Assembly: GCA_003134785.1 (NCBI GenBank)
Contig: PLCN01000020.1
Coordinates: 349,864 to 413,863, forward strand
DNA from: Spartobacteria bacterium
GTDB lineage: Bacteria > Verrucomicrobiota > Verrucomicrobiia > Chthoniobacterales > UBA10450
DNA: 64,000 nucleotides
Direction of reading: 5' to 3'
The notes under the pieces are model-generated. The model did no database searches. It was given only the letters and a program-made list of their open reading frames with translations, and was not told where the DNA came from. Shown in pieces: positions 7,510 to 17,900 of the stretch. Position numbers and translations under genes: made by a program. The first letter of the stretch is position 1. Every line of letters starts with the position of its first letter.

Positions 7510-8633
7510 GCCTGTGCATCGCCGGCATGGGGTGGGTGACGCCGCTCGGAAGCAATGTGGGCGAGGTGTGGCAGCGGTTGCTCAATGGTGAGACGGCCAC
7601 AGCCGGATCAATCGCCAGTCCGCTGGGCCACGCTTATTCCATTTATCCAGTGCCTGCGGGTGCCATCGCCAAGACGCCGGCTCATCCGCGTCTGCGCCGA
7701 TCGAGCGCCATCTCGCGCTTTGCCGTTGCAGCCGGATTGGCGGCCCTGGAAGACGCCGGAGTGAAACTCGACGAAGAAACAGCGACGCGGACGGCGTTGA
7801 TCTTTGCCGTCTCCAATGGCGGCGTCATTTACACGAAGAAGTTTTATCATGAGATCGTCGAGTCGGGCGCCAAAGCCGCGAGTCCGTTGCTTTTTCCGGA
7901 AACGGTTTTCAATGCGCCCGCCAGCCATCTGGCCGCGATCCTCGGCATCGCCGGCGCGAGTTACACACTCGTAGGCGACGGCGCGGTCGGAATTCTGGCG
8001 TTGAAAATGGCGGAAGATTTGATGGCAAGCGAAACGCTCGACCGCTGCCTGGTAGTTGGCGCCGAAGAAGCCGATTGGTTGCTCTGCGATGCCTACCGCA
8101 AATGGCGGCTTCTGCGTTCGTCGCCGCCGCTCGAACCGTTCGCACAACCGCCGCGAGGAACGATCCTGAGTGAAGGCGCGGGTGCACTTTTACTCGGCCG
8201 CAGTGGCGAGATACAAATCGAGAAGGTCGCGGCCGGGACTAATTTTCGAAGGCAAAGTGAAGCGCGCGATTGTGTCGGGCAAGTCTTCGCCGAACTTTGC
8301 CTGGAAGCCGAGCCGGATCTGGTCCTCGCGAGCGCGAACGGAACCTTCATCGACGAAGCTGAGCGCGCCGCCGTTATGGAGCATAGCCCGCGTGCGAAAA
8401 TCTATGCGCTGAAACGGGCGCTGGGTGAAAGCGTGGGCGCAAGCGGCCTCTGGCAGAGCATCGCCGCCGCCCAGTCCCTCCGCACCCAACAAGTGCCTCA
8501 AGATTGTCGTTTCAGCATGGAAAATGGAACGGAGAGTTCGGAACGAAGCGACAGATCTCAACCTCAGCGCGCCGTTGTTTCCGTTTGTGGGTTGAATCAG
8601 CAGGTCGCCGGGTTGCGGCTGGCCTTGAACTAA
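7506..8633 (+). CDS. Catalytically dead ketosynthase-like protein (chain-length-factor-like)
   Basis: The 375-residue protein has the thiolase fold of ketosynthases (N-terminal IAGMGWVTPLGSNVGEVW; SEGAGALLLG in the middle) but each catalytic position is replaced. The nucleophile site reads LVGDGAVG with Gly159 for Cys, the first His site reads SANGT with Asn278, and the second reads LKRALGESVGASG with Glu308. The final glycine-rich FGFGGTN loop is also absent. This is the logic of KS-beta/chain-length factors, which dimerise with an active KS. Translational coupling to the preceding gene (ATGA overlap) supports a heterodimer. Classical chain-length factors carry Gln at the Cys position, so this is a divergent type. 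Confidence 0.75.
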   Translation: MSLCIAGMGWVTPLGSNVGEVWQRLLNGETATAGSIASPLGHAYSIYPVPAGAIAKTPAHPRLRRSSAISRFAVAAGLAALEDAGVKLDEETATRTALIFAVSNGGVIYTKKFYHEIVESGAKAASPLLFPETVFNAPASHLAAILGIAGASYTLVGDGAVGILALKMAEDLMASETLDRCLVVGAEEADWLLCDAYRKWRLLRSSPPLEPFAQPPRGTILSEGAGALLLGRSGEIQIEKVAAGTNFRRQSEARDCVGQVFAELCLEAEPDLVLASANGTFIDEAERAAVMEHSPRAKIYALKRALGESVGASGLWQSIAAAQSLRTQQVPQDCRFSMENGTESSERSDRSQPQRAVVSVCGLNQQVAGLRLALN

Positions 8634-8730
8634 CGACTCACTCCTCCTTCCATCTTTGCTCGACTTACCTTCGTCCACCCCGCTTTTGCCTTTGCAACCG
8701 CCTTGCGCTCCGCTAGTTTCGGCATCCGCG

Positions 8731-10977
8731 ATGCGTAAGCTGCTTTTGCCCATTTTTGTCCTCCTTTGCACCGCTTCGCTCGGGCAAGCGGCCGCGATCT
8801 CAAAAGAGCAGCCGCTCGAAATTACCGCGACCGGCGATACAAATTACCAGGACGGGATCGGGACCGCTCACGGCAACGTTGCCATTCGCACGGGCGATAC
8901 CGACATCTATTGCGACGCCGCGCGTTACAACCCAAAAACCCACGAAGTCTTCGCCGAGGGCCACGTGCGGATTTACCGCGTCGCCGGTCTCTTTATCGGA
9001 GAGCGCGCCATCTATAACACCGAGACGAAAGAAATTCGTGCCGTCGATATGCGGACGGACAAGAACCCCTACCTCGTCAGCGGCGTTGATGTCACTTCGA
9101 TTTCCGAGGGCGCATTTTTGGTGAAGCGGGGCTCGTTCACCACCCATGATTCGTCCAACCCTGACTTCCATCTCCAGGCGAAAACCGTTCGGATTTACGA
9201 AAACGACCGCGCCATTTTTCAGAACGTCACCTTCTACATTGGCAAGGTTCCGGTTTTTTGGTGGCCCTACATGTACCAATCTTTGGACGACGCCTTCAGC
9301 GTCATCGTTTCGCCCGCTTATCTCGGGGCGTGGGGGCCATCGCTTCTTACCCGGGTCACTTTCCCGATCACGGACGATATTAAAGGACGATTCGAACTCG
9401 ATTACCGATCGCGTCGCGGTGCGGCGATCGGTCTCGAAGCGGAGACCAGTTACGGCCTGAACAAAAGGAGCTTCGCCCGGCTGCGCACTTATTTTTTGCG
9501 GGACAACGATCCGAATATCAATCGCACCGACCTCCCGCGCGGTGACATTTCTCCCGGACGCTATCGGGTCTCACTCGAGGACCGCACGTTTTTCACCGAC
9601 GACATTTATGCCACGATCGACGTCACCAAACTCAGCGACCCGTTTGTGCTGGAGGATTTTTATCAGGGTGAGTTCCGGCTCAATCCGCAGCCGGATAACG
9701 TGATCGCGCTGACAAAACTGAATCCGAATTACACCCTCACCGCCATCGCGCGTTTTCAAGCAAACGACTTTTTCGAACAAACCTCGCGGCTGCCTGAAAT
9801 CGTGCTCGACATCAAACGCTCGCCGCTTTTCGGCGGACCGATTTTTTACGAAGGCGAAACGGGGATGGGTTATTTCCGCCGCCAATTCGCGACGGATTCG
9901 ACCTTCCAAAACTACGGGACGTTCCGGTTCGATTCCTTCCACCAGTTTCTCTATCCAAACACTTACTTCGGCTGGCTCTCGGTCGTGCCGCGGGTCGGCT
10001 TCCGCGGCACCTATTATGACGAAACGCGCGACCTCGGGAAAACGATTTTCACCCCAAATCCCAACCCGTTCATTCCTGATTTCCTCCTGCCTGACCCCAC
10101 GCTCGCGCAGCCCATCCAAAATGGAGGCAACACGTTCCGAACGGTGGTGAACGCGGGTGTCGAAGCTTCGTTCAAGATTTCGCGCGTCTGGGAAGGAGTC
10201 CAGAATAGTGCATTAGGCCTCGACGGTCTGCGCCACGTCATGCAGCCGTTTACAGATTTTTCGTTTGTTTCCAGTTCGAATTCGAATCCCGCTTCGATCC
10301 TGCAGTTCGATCGTTTTCAGCCCTCCACCCAATTGCAACCGATCGACTTCCCGCAATTTACTTCGGTCGATTCGATCGACAGCTGGACCATCTGGCGGCT
10401 CGGCGTGCGCAATCGCCTCCAAACGCGGAGGGACGATCTCACCGTGAGTTGGATGGATACGGAGACATATATCGACGTGAATTTTGATAACCCGTTCGAT
10501 AAGACCCAATACTCAAACTTCTTTAACCGGATCAATTTCACGCCCATCCCCTGGGCTGCATTTAGCATCGCGTCGCAGGTGCCGGTCTTCGAGAAGGGCT
10601 TCACCGAAATCAATACCACCGTCAGCGTGCAGCCGATCTCCAACCTTCAGGTCACTTTCGGACATAGGTACCTGAACCAGAATCCGTTCTTCGTGAACAG
10701 CAGCCTCTTCACGCTGTCGGGGTTTTATCGCATTAACGACAACTGGGGCATCGGCGTTAACGAGCAGTACGAAGGAACTACCGGCATCATCGAGGAACAG
10801 CGCTACTCCGTTTATCGGGACCTCTCGAGCTGGGTGGCGTCGTTCGGCGCGATCGTGCGCGATAACGGCGGAGGCGTGAAGGAATACGGCGTGCTCCTCA
10901 CCTTCACCTTGAAGGCGCTGCCCAAGTTCAGCTTCGATTTGAATTTCGATCCGGGCGGCACGAACCAAACTCAATAG
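8731..10977 (+). CDS. lptD: LPS-assembly outer membrane protein LptD
   Basis: LptD forms the outer-membrane barrel of the lipopolysaccharide transport bridge. I place the start at ATG 8731, because the translation from there begins with a clear signal peptide (MRKLLLPIFVLLCTASLGQA). An in-frame upstream ATG at 8656 would add 25 residues with no such character. Residues about 25-150 form the OstA/LptA-like jelly roll, with the repeated GTAHGNVAIRTGDTDIYCD and FAEGHVRIYR strands. The segment VPVFWWPYMYQ marks entry to the barrel, and the rest is alternating beta-strand sequence. The length of 748 aa is normal. Its presence implies an LPS- or lipooligosaccharide-bearing outer membrane. Confidence 0.92.
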   Translation: MRKLLLPIFVLLCTASLGQAAAISKEQPLEITATGDTNYQDGIGTAHGNVAIRTGDTDIYCDAARYNPKTHEVFAEGHVRIYRVAGLFIGERAIYNTETKEIRAVDMRTDKNPYLVSGVDVTSISEGAFLVKRGSFTTHDSSNPDFHLQAKTVRIYENDRAIFQNVTFYIGKVPVFWWPYMYQSLDDAFSVIVSPAYLGAWGPSLLTRVTFPITDDIKGRFELDYRSRRGAAIGLEAETSYGLNKRSFARLRTYFLRDNDPNINRTDLPRGDISPGRYRVSLEDRTFFTDDIYATIDVTKLSDPFVLEDFYQGEFRLNPQPDNVIALTKLNPNYTLTAIARFQANDFFEQTSRLPEIVLDIKRSPLFGGPIFYEGETGMGYFRRQFATDSTFQNYGTFRFDSFHQFLYPNTYFGWLSVVPRVGFRGTYYDETRDLGKTIFTPNPNPFIPDFLLPDPTLAQPIQNGGNTFRTVVNAGVEASFKISRVWEGVQNSALGLDGLRHVMQPFTDFSFVSSSNSNPASILQFDRFQPSTQLQPIDFPQFTSVDSIDSWTIWRLGVRNRLQTRRDDLTVSWMDTETYIDVNFDNPFDKTQYSNFFNRINFTPIPWAAFSIASQVPVFEKGFTEINTTVSVQPISNLQVTFGHRYLNQNPFFVNSSLFTLSGFYRINDNWGIGVNEQYEGTTGIIEEQRYSVYRDLSSWVASFGAIVRDNGGGVKEYGVLLTFTLKALPKFSFDLNFDPGGTNQTQ

Positions 10978-11066
10978 CCGTCGTGGTGCGATCTCGATTG
11001 CAATTTCCGCGCTTTGCCCGTTTCTTCTCGCGCCCCGCCTGAGGCGCGGCGTTCCTTTCGCTCTCC

Positions 11067-12380
11067 ATGGATATTTCCATTATCGGTTCCGGTTATGTCG
11101 GTCTCGTCACCGGCGCTTGTTTCGCGGACGTAGGACATAACGTGATCTGCGTCGATAACGATCCGCGAAAAGTCGAAGCGCTCCAGGCGGGAAAGGTGCC
11201 CATTTACGAACCGGGACTCGAGGAAGTCATTCATCGGAATGTCTCCGCGCGGCGGCTTCGCTTCACCGGCAGCATCCAGGACGGAGTCGAAAACTCTCAG
11301 ATTGTTTTCATCGCCGTGCCGACTCCGCAGCAACCAGATGGCAGCGTCGATCTCAGCTACATCGAGAAAGTCGCGCGGGAAATCGCCGGCGTGCTCACGA
11401 GTTATCGCGTGATCGTGGATAAGAGCACCGTGCCGGTGAAAACAGGCGAGAAGGTCCGCGAGTCGATCAAACGCTATAACCGCCACGGCGCCGAATTCGA
11501 TGTGGTCAGCAATCCGGAATTCTTGCGTGAAGGCTGCGCCGTCGCAGACTTGATGCATCCGGACCGGATCGTGATCGGCGCGCAAAGCGAGCACGCCATC
11601 GACTTAATGAAGAAGGTTTACGAACCGTTCATGGCGCCGATTCTCGTGACGGACATCAATAGCGCAGAGTTGATCAAGCACGCCGCGAATTCGTTCCTCG
11701 CGCTGAAAATTTCCTACATCAACGCGATCTCGGCCATCTGCCAGGCCAGTGGAGCGGACGTGGAAAAAGTGGCGGACGGCATCGGCATGGATCGCCGGAT
11801 CGGGCGATCATTCCTCAACGCCGGGATCGGCTACGGCGGCTCCTGCTTCCCGAAGGACATCGCCGCATTCATCACCATCTGCGATCAGCTCGGCGTCCCG
11901 TTCACCTTGTTAAAAGAAGTCCAGCGCGTCAACGCGGAGCAAAAGAGTCGGTTCCTGAAGTCGATCCGGGAAACGCTTTGGGTTTTACGCGACAAGAAAA
12001 TCGCGGTCTGGGGTCTCGCTTTCAAACCGGACACTGACGACATTCGATCATCCGTCGCGATCGAGCTTGTCGCCGACATGTTGAAAGAGGGAGCGAATGT
12101 GACTGCGTACGATCCCAAAGGGATGGAAAAGGCGCGCGAAGTGGAAGCGATCGCCGGTGCGAAGTTCGCCCAATCCGCGCTCGAGACGGTCGAAGGCGCC
12201 GAGGCGCTGATCATCGCCACGGAGTGGTCGGAATTCGCGAACGTCGATTTGGCCATCGTGAAGGAGAAGATGACGACGCCGATAATTTTCGACGGACGCA
12301 ACTTGTTCGATCCGGAGACGATGGCGAAGCTCGGCTTTCATTACTATTCCATTGGCCGCGCGAGTGTGGCTCCGCGCTAA
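11067..12380 (+). CDS. ugd: UDP-glucose 6-dehydrogenase family protein
   Basis: This oxidises UDP-glucose to UDP-glucuronate using two NAD. The N-terminal Rossmann motif is IIGSGYVGLVTGACFADVGH with the acidic VDND after beta-2. Catalytic Cys260 lies in GIGYGGSCFPKD, and the C-terminal domain begins near WGLAFKPDTDDIRSS. The 437-residue length fits. GDP-mannose dehydrogenase is a close relative, but the FKPDTDD and KHAANSFLALKISY segments fit the UDP-glucose enzyme best. It lies between lptD and rsmB, all on the plus strand, and may supply a sugar for surface glycans. Confidence 0.9.
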   Translation: MDISIIGSGYVGLVTGACFADVGHNVICVDNDPRKVEALQAGKVPIYEPGLEEVIHRNVSARRLRFTGSIQDGVENSQIVFIAVPTPQQPDGSVDLSYIEKVAREIAGVLTSYRVIVDKSTVPVKTGEKVRESIKRYNRHGAEFDVVSNPEFLREGCAVADLMHPDRIVIGAQSEHAIDLMKKVYEPFMAPILVTDINSAELIKHAANSFLALKISYINAISAICQASGADVEKVADGIGMDRRIGRSFLNAGIGYGGSCFPKDIAAFITICDQLGVPFTLLKEVQRVNAEQKSRFLKSIRETLWVLRDKKIAVWGLAFKPDTDDIRSSVAIELVADMLKEGANVTAYDPKGMEKAREVEAIAGAKFAQSALETVEGAEALIIATEWSEFANVDLAIVKEKMTTPIIFDGRNLFDPETMAKLGFHYYSIGRASVAPR

Positions 12381-12398
12381 TCGAACTGCGCGGCCGAT

Positions 12399-13652
12399 AT
12401 GGCGCACCAGTCTGCTCGTCAGCTCGCGCTGGCCGCGCTCCGCGAATGGCAAACCGGCAAGAACTTCGCCGATTCAATTCTGGCGCGGTTTTTGAGATCG
12501 AGCGATCTCACAGCGCCGGATCGCGCGTTTGCCACCGAGTTATTTTACGGGATCCTGCGCAATCTCAGTCTGCTCGATCTTTGGATCGGGTCGCTCAGGT
12601 CTGAGCACTTGGATCACGACACGCGCGACCTTTTGCGGCTGGGCCTCTACCAACTTTTCCTCCTTGAGACTCCAGAACATGCGGCTGTTTTCGAGACCGT
12701 CCATCTCGCTAACGCGAGGGCCCGACCTCTCGTTAACGCCGTCTTGCGAAATGCATTGCGTCGGAAAATGGAGCTGGTGGAGAAAGCGAGCCGGCAAAAT
12801 CTCAGCGTCAGAAGTTCGCATCCGCAGTTTCTGATTGATCGCTGGACAAAAAACTTCGGCGCCGAAAACACCGCCGCTCTCTGCGAGTGGAATAACCGTC
12901 CGGCTCCGATCTACGCTCGAGTCAATCGCCTCAGGATTTCTACCGAGGAGTTTCTTTCGCAGCACTCCCATGCTGTACGGCTGTCGCAGCACGAAAATTT
13001 TGTGCGCCTAACGAGTATTCCGATCGACGCTCTCGCCCGCGGGGATTGCTACATTCAGGATCCAAGCACCGCGGCCGCGTGCCTTCTGCTCGATCCCAGT
13101 CCAGGCGAGAAAGTGCTCGACGCGTGCGCGGCGCCGGGCGGGAAAACGGTTTACCTCGCCGAGCTGATGATGAATCAGGGTGTCATCATCGCTTGCGATC
13201 GCGACGAAGGCAGAATCAGAACGCTCCGGGATAATTTGGAGCGGCTTGGCGTCGAGATTGCCCGCTTGGCGCACCATGATTGGACCAGTGGCTCACCTTT
13301 GCGACATGACGCGGCGATTTCTCCATTCGATCGGATCCTGATCGACACGCCGTGCAGCAATACGGGTGTGATGCGCCGACGCGCGGATCTCCGCTGGCGG
13401 CTCGCGTCGAAGGATTTTTTTCGAGTGCAGGCGAAGCAGCTTCGCATTTTGCGCGGGACAATCTCGTTGCTCAAAACCGGAGGAGTCTTGGTTTACAGCA
13501 CGTGCAGCATCGAACCGGAGGAGAATGAGGAGGTCGTTAGGACTATCACGAACGAATTTTCTTTTCTGGAACTCGCCAAGGAAGTGTCGTCGCTTCCGTT
13601 CCGGGACGGGTTTGATGGTTCATACGCTGCGAAGCTGATTCGCACGAGATGA
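12399..13652 (+). CDS. rsmB: 16S rRNA (cytosine-967-C5)-methyltransferase RsmB
   Basis: The protein combines an N-terminal NusB-like RNA-binding domain (residues 1-135, with ARQLALAALREWQ and DRAFATELFYGILRN) and a C-terminal m5C methyltransferase domain. The SAM motif is VLDACAAPGGKT (from about residue 238). The two catalytic cysteines are Cys319 in DTPCSNTGVMRR and Cys369 in YSTCSIEPEENEE. The 417-residue size is typical of RsmB. It begins 18 bp after ugd, so the two may be cotranscribed. It also contains two CCTAACGA octamers. Confidence 0.92.
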   Translation: MAHQSARQLALAALREWQTGKNFADSILARFLRSSDLTAPDRAFATELFYGILRNLSLLDLWIGSLRSEHLDHDTRDLLRLGLYQLFLLETPEHAAVFETVHLANARARPLVNAVLRNALRRKMELVEKASRQNLSVRSSHPQFLIDRWTKNFGAENTAALCEWNNRPAPIYARVNRLRISTEEFLSQHSHAVRLSQHENFVRLTSIPIDALARGDCYIQDPSTAAACLLLDPSPGEKVLDACAAPGGKTVYLAELMMNQGVIIACDRDEGRIRTLRDNLERLGVEIARLAHHDWTSGSPLRHDAAISPFDRILIDTPCSNTGVMRRRADLRWRLASKDFFRVQAKQLRILRGTISLLKTGGVLVYSTCSIEPEENEEVVRTITNEFSFLELAKEVSSLPFRDGFDGSYAAKLIRTR

Positions 13653-13733
13653 AGAAGGGGGAGGGACAGCGACGCGAGTCGATGAAGATCGATGCGGTTG
13701 CATCCGGCATCGCTGGTGGAATCATTACTCCTT

Positions 13734-14849
13734 ATGCATGACCAGCGCTTTGATAAGCTCGCGAAAGTCCTCGTCGAATATTCCACGAGATTGAAGCGGA
13801 ACGAAACTGTCCTGATCGAAAATTTCGATGTTCCAGATGAGATGACGATCGCGCTCGTGCGCGCGGCACGAAAAGTGGGCGCCATTCCATTGGTGCAAAT
13901 TCAGCGGTCGCGTGTGAACCGCGAACTCGCACTCGATGCCTCCGAGAAGCAGCTCAACCTCACCGCTAGTCACGAACTGGCGCGAATGAAGAAGATGGAT
14001 GCCTACATCGCAATTCGAGGCAGCAATAACATTACGGAATTATCCGACGTCCCACCGGAGCAAATGAAGTTGGTTGCGAAAAAGATGCGGCCAGTCAACG
14101 ACTGGCGTGTCCAAAAAACAAAGTGGGTGGTCCTGCGCTGGCCCACTCCCTCGATGGCGCAACTCGCGAGCATGAGCTCAGAGGCATTCGAAGATTTTTA
14201 TTTCGAAGTCTGCACGCTCGACTACCGGAAATTGCAGCCGGGCATGAAAGCGCTCAAGGCGCTCATGGACAAAACCGATCGGGTCGAGATCAAAGGTCCC
14301 GGCACTGATTTACGCTTCAGTATCAAAGGCATCGGCGCGGTCATCTGCGGCGGCGATCGCAATATCCCGGATGGAGAGGTCTTCAGTTGTCCGGTCAAAG
14401 AGTCGGTCCAGGGTCACGTTCTGTTTAATGCGCCGACGATCTATCAAGGCATCGGATTCGACAATATCCGGCTCGAGTTCAAGGACGGCAAAGTGGTGAA
14501 GGCGACCGGCAATCAGACGGAGAAATTGAATAAGATTCTCGATTCCGATGCGGGCGCGCGTTACATCGGCGAGTTCTCGCTCGGCTTCAATCCTCATGTC
14601 CTGCATCCGATGCGCGACATTCTCTTCGACGAAAAAATCGCGGGCTCGTTTCATTTCACGCCGGGCCAGGCGTATGAAGACGCCGACAATGGAAATCGCA
14701 GCCAGGTCCATTGGGACATGGTGAATATTCAGCGGCCCGATTACGGCGGAGGCGAAGTTCATTTCGACGGCAAACTCATTCGTCGCGATGGCGACTTTCT
14801 GCCGGCGCCGTTGCGTTCGCTCAATCGCGGGCGGTTCGTGAAGCGTTAA
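13734..14849 (+). CDS. M29-family metallo-aminopeptidase
   Basis: Members of the aminopeptidase T/PepS family are dinuclear metal-dependent cytosolic peptidases. Conserved segments are the N-terminal [19 protein letters not shown], the metal-site glutamates in [20 protein letters not shown] and [13 protein letters not shown], and the [24 protein letters not shown] block, which carries His and Asp ligands. I chose ATG 13734, since family members start just before the DKLAKVLV helix. An ATG at 13692 would add 14 unrelated residues. The length is 371 aa. It is followed by a bidirectional terminator. Confidence 0.88.
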   Translation: MHDQRFDKLAKVLVEYSTRLKRNETVLIENFDVPDEMTIALVRAARKVGAIPLVQIQRSRVNRELALDASEKQLNLTASHELARMKKMDAYIAIRGSNNITELSDVPPEQMKLVAKKMRPVNDWRVQKTKWVVLRWPTPSMAQLASMSSEAFEDFYFEVCTLDYRKLQPGMKALKALMDKTDRVEIKGPGTDLRFSIKGIGAVICGGDRNIPDGEVFSCPVKESVQGHVLFNAPTIYQGIGFDNIRLEFKDGKVVKATGNQTEKLNKILDSDAGARYIGEFSLGFNPHVLHPMRDILFDEKIAGSFHFTPGQAYEDADNGNRSQVHWDMVNIQRPDYGGGEVHFDGKLIRRDGDFLPAPLRSLNRGRFVKR

Positions 14850-14886
14850 CGGCGCGAAGAGGCAAAGGCGCTTGAGGGGTACACAA

Positions 14887-14913
14887 AGCGAGGAGGCATA
14901 AGGCCTCCTCGCT
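14887..14913. terminator. Bidirectional hairpin terminator
   Basis: An 11-bp perfect stem (AGCGAGGAGGC/GCCTCCTCGCT) with a 5-nt loop sits between two convergent genes. The T-tracts are weak on both sides, so it may act on either transcript. Confidence 0.6.
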
Positions 14914-14936
14914 GCTGAAACAAACTGAAAGCGGTT

Positions 14937-17900
14937 CTACGCCGGTTTCGGAGCGGCGCCCTGGGCGGTCAATTGCATCATTCCGATCTCGCCATTTCCA
15001 GCGAGCTGAACATTCGCAATGTCGAACACGGGCGCACCCTCGACCGCACTTGGGCCTGAGCCGGGCAATTGCACCGACACATTCTTCGACGTGGAATTCA
15101 GAACAATCGAAGCGATCTCAAACGATGGCGAGAACTCCACGGTCGCGATTTGGAACCGGCCCGTCACATGGACTGACGCTTGTCCCTGCTGCGACGGAGT
15201 GAGCTGGACCGCGCCGCTTTCCGCGCCGGACAAAAGTTGCAGACCCGCGATATTGAAAGCAGGCGAGCTGATTACGCTCGGGCGCTGCTGTTGCGATGGA
15301 GTCAGCCGGATCATGCCGAGCGAATTGCCCGCGAGCTGTACGGTGGCGATTTCGAAGGTGACTTGAAGATTCATCGCCGGCTGCGGCTGCTGCGAAGGAG
15401 CGAGACGCATGGTGACAATCTTCGAAGTCGGCTTCAGCTGCAGCGCGCCCATCTTGAAGCTCGGAGTAAGTTGCAGCGATGCGATCTCGAAAGAGAAAGT
15501 AAGTTGCACCGCGGTCTGCATTCCGCTGGCGGGTTGAGGCTGAGGTCCAGCCCCAGTCATTGGAGCAGTTCGGATTGCGGGAGCGGGTGTTGGTTGGATC
15601 GGTTGAGGCATGGTGGCTGGTGTTGTTGGCTGCTGAGCTAGGGGCTCGGTGGAAATAACTTGCGGCGCGAAAGAGGGAGACTCGACGGATTGCCGCAGAG
15701 CACCCACGCCCGCAATCGCGGCTCCTGCCACGACTCCTTCAGGGAGACGCGCGGGAGATTCCGGTTCGGGCTTGGTGATTTCGGCCATGGGTGAATCAAA
15801 CGCGGGAACTTGATAAGGGATGGGCTGGACTTGTGCAAATGGTTCTATTTCCGGTTCGGCCATTTGAGCGGCCCGCGCAACTACGGGTTCCTCGACGATT
15901 TCGGAAGGCGTCGTGATCGGTTCGGACACGGCTTCGAAAACCGCGGGAGCTTCGGCGATCACCGGCTCGCTCACGGCTTCCGCGGTGAGCGGTGCTTCGA
16001 AAATCCCTGGTTCTATAAATGCGGCAGGCGTTGCAAATGCGACTGGCGCTTCGGCCCAGACCGGTTCTTCCTGCGGCGCCGGCGCAACCTCTTCGAAACT
16101 CGGAACAGATTCTGTTTTGGCGACCGGAGCAAACTCCCACTCCGGAGCGGCAGCAGGTGTGGACGTCTTCGGAGCGATGACCGGTGTGACCTCCAGCTGC
16201 TTGGCAAATTCCGCCACCTTGGAAACGGGCGCGGGTGCAATGAACGGCTCAGGCGCGTGCGTCGGAGCGGTTTCTCGAGGAACAAAATTTTCGACTGCAA
16301 TTGTTCCGGCTCCCGCGATGGGCCGATTCATCTTGCTGAACGGAACGGCGGCGCGACGCACGGATGGTTCGGAAGCTCTCAGCTGCACCGACATCTGCGG
16401 AGGCCCTCCAACGATGCGGGACGGAGCGGCAATTTTCTCTGCTGTTTTCTCAGCCCGCGGCGCGCTCGCAACCGCATCGAAACGCGGTCCCATCGCCGGC
16501 GCGGCGCTGGGATAAACCGAAACACTCACGCGTCGCCGGACTTCGGAAATCACCACCCACGCCAGAATGACGATGCCAGCCAAAAGAAGAAGTCCGACGA
16601 GCAACGTGTTCGAGTTGGTCAAGCGAGCCATGCGCTCGCCGAACGTCGGCTCGGACCATTCCCGCACCGTCGCCGGCGCGAGGACGGTAGCCGGCGTCGT
16701 CCCGGTGATAGCGGGAACAACCTGGTTAGCGGCAGAGTTGGGCGGACTGGTCGGCGGACTTTGTTGCGCGACCGCAGCCGAGGTCGTCGGAACATTAGCA
16801 GAACTTTCTTGCGTGACTGACGTCGCCGGAACGTTTGGAGGACTCGATTGAGTCTGCGCGCTTTGCTCCGGCTCGCGCGGAAGCGGCGCGCGTGTTTCCG
16901 AAGGCAGTGCATTCGAGACCACCGGCGTTTCCACCTTCGGAGAAGAAAGAGGCGCGGGCTTTTGCGGCGCCGTTTCGTTCGGTTGCTTGGGCGCTTTGTT
17001 CAAGGCCAGGGCAGTCGAAGGAATTGGGCTCGGTTCGATCGCCGGCGTCGCTTCCACTTTCGCGACTTCCGTTGACGCCGTGGTGGGCGCGGCCGCGAGA
17101 TTTTGCAGCCAACCGAGATCGTAGAAAGAATCAGCGAAAACGAGATTCATCGCCGGCGAATAAATCTTCCGGGCGGAAACGATCCAGTCGTTGGCTTTGG
17201 CCGCGTTGTTATGTTTGAACTCCCACGCGGCTTGGGCGTAATAGAGCGCCGGTGTGTCCCCGGTGAATTGGAATTGTTCCATCATCTTCTGCGCGCGGCT
17301 GTCTTTCCCTTCCAGTAACAGCGTCAGAAAAACCTTGAATTTGATGATCTGCGACACCTGATTTTTGTCGCCGCCGGGTGCCGGCGTGGCGCTAAAGAGC
17401 GCTTCGAATCGGTCACGCGCCTTGCTGTAATCTTTTTTCTTAAACGGAATCTGCGCCAAATTGAACTGCGCTTCGTGGAAGTTCGGATCCAGTTTGATCG
17501 CCTGCTTGAACGCGTTTTCCGCGCCGTCGAAATCTTTTTGTGCCAGCAAAATTTCACCGCGCAGGTTGATGGTTCCAGCCTGGCCCGGGTTAGCCGCATC
17601 GGCCTCCTCGATCAATTTGCGAGCGGCGGTGAGATCGCGTTGCTGGAAAGCCTGCTCAGCCGCGTCGTACTTCTCTGTGGCGAGGGCTTTCGCTTTCGCC
17701 TGCCGATCCGCCGCGGTCGTCAGCTCCAGCGCCACGCGGTTTTGACCTGCCGGCTTCTGCATCCAACCCACTTCATAGAGCGATTCGGCGAAGAGTTTGT
17801 TCAGCGCCGGCGAAAAACTTTTCTCTGCTTTCGCCAGCCAGTCTTTCGACTCCTTGTCGTTCTTGCGCTGCAACGAAATGGCCGCGTTCGAGTAATAGGC

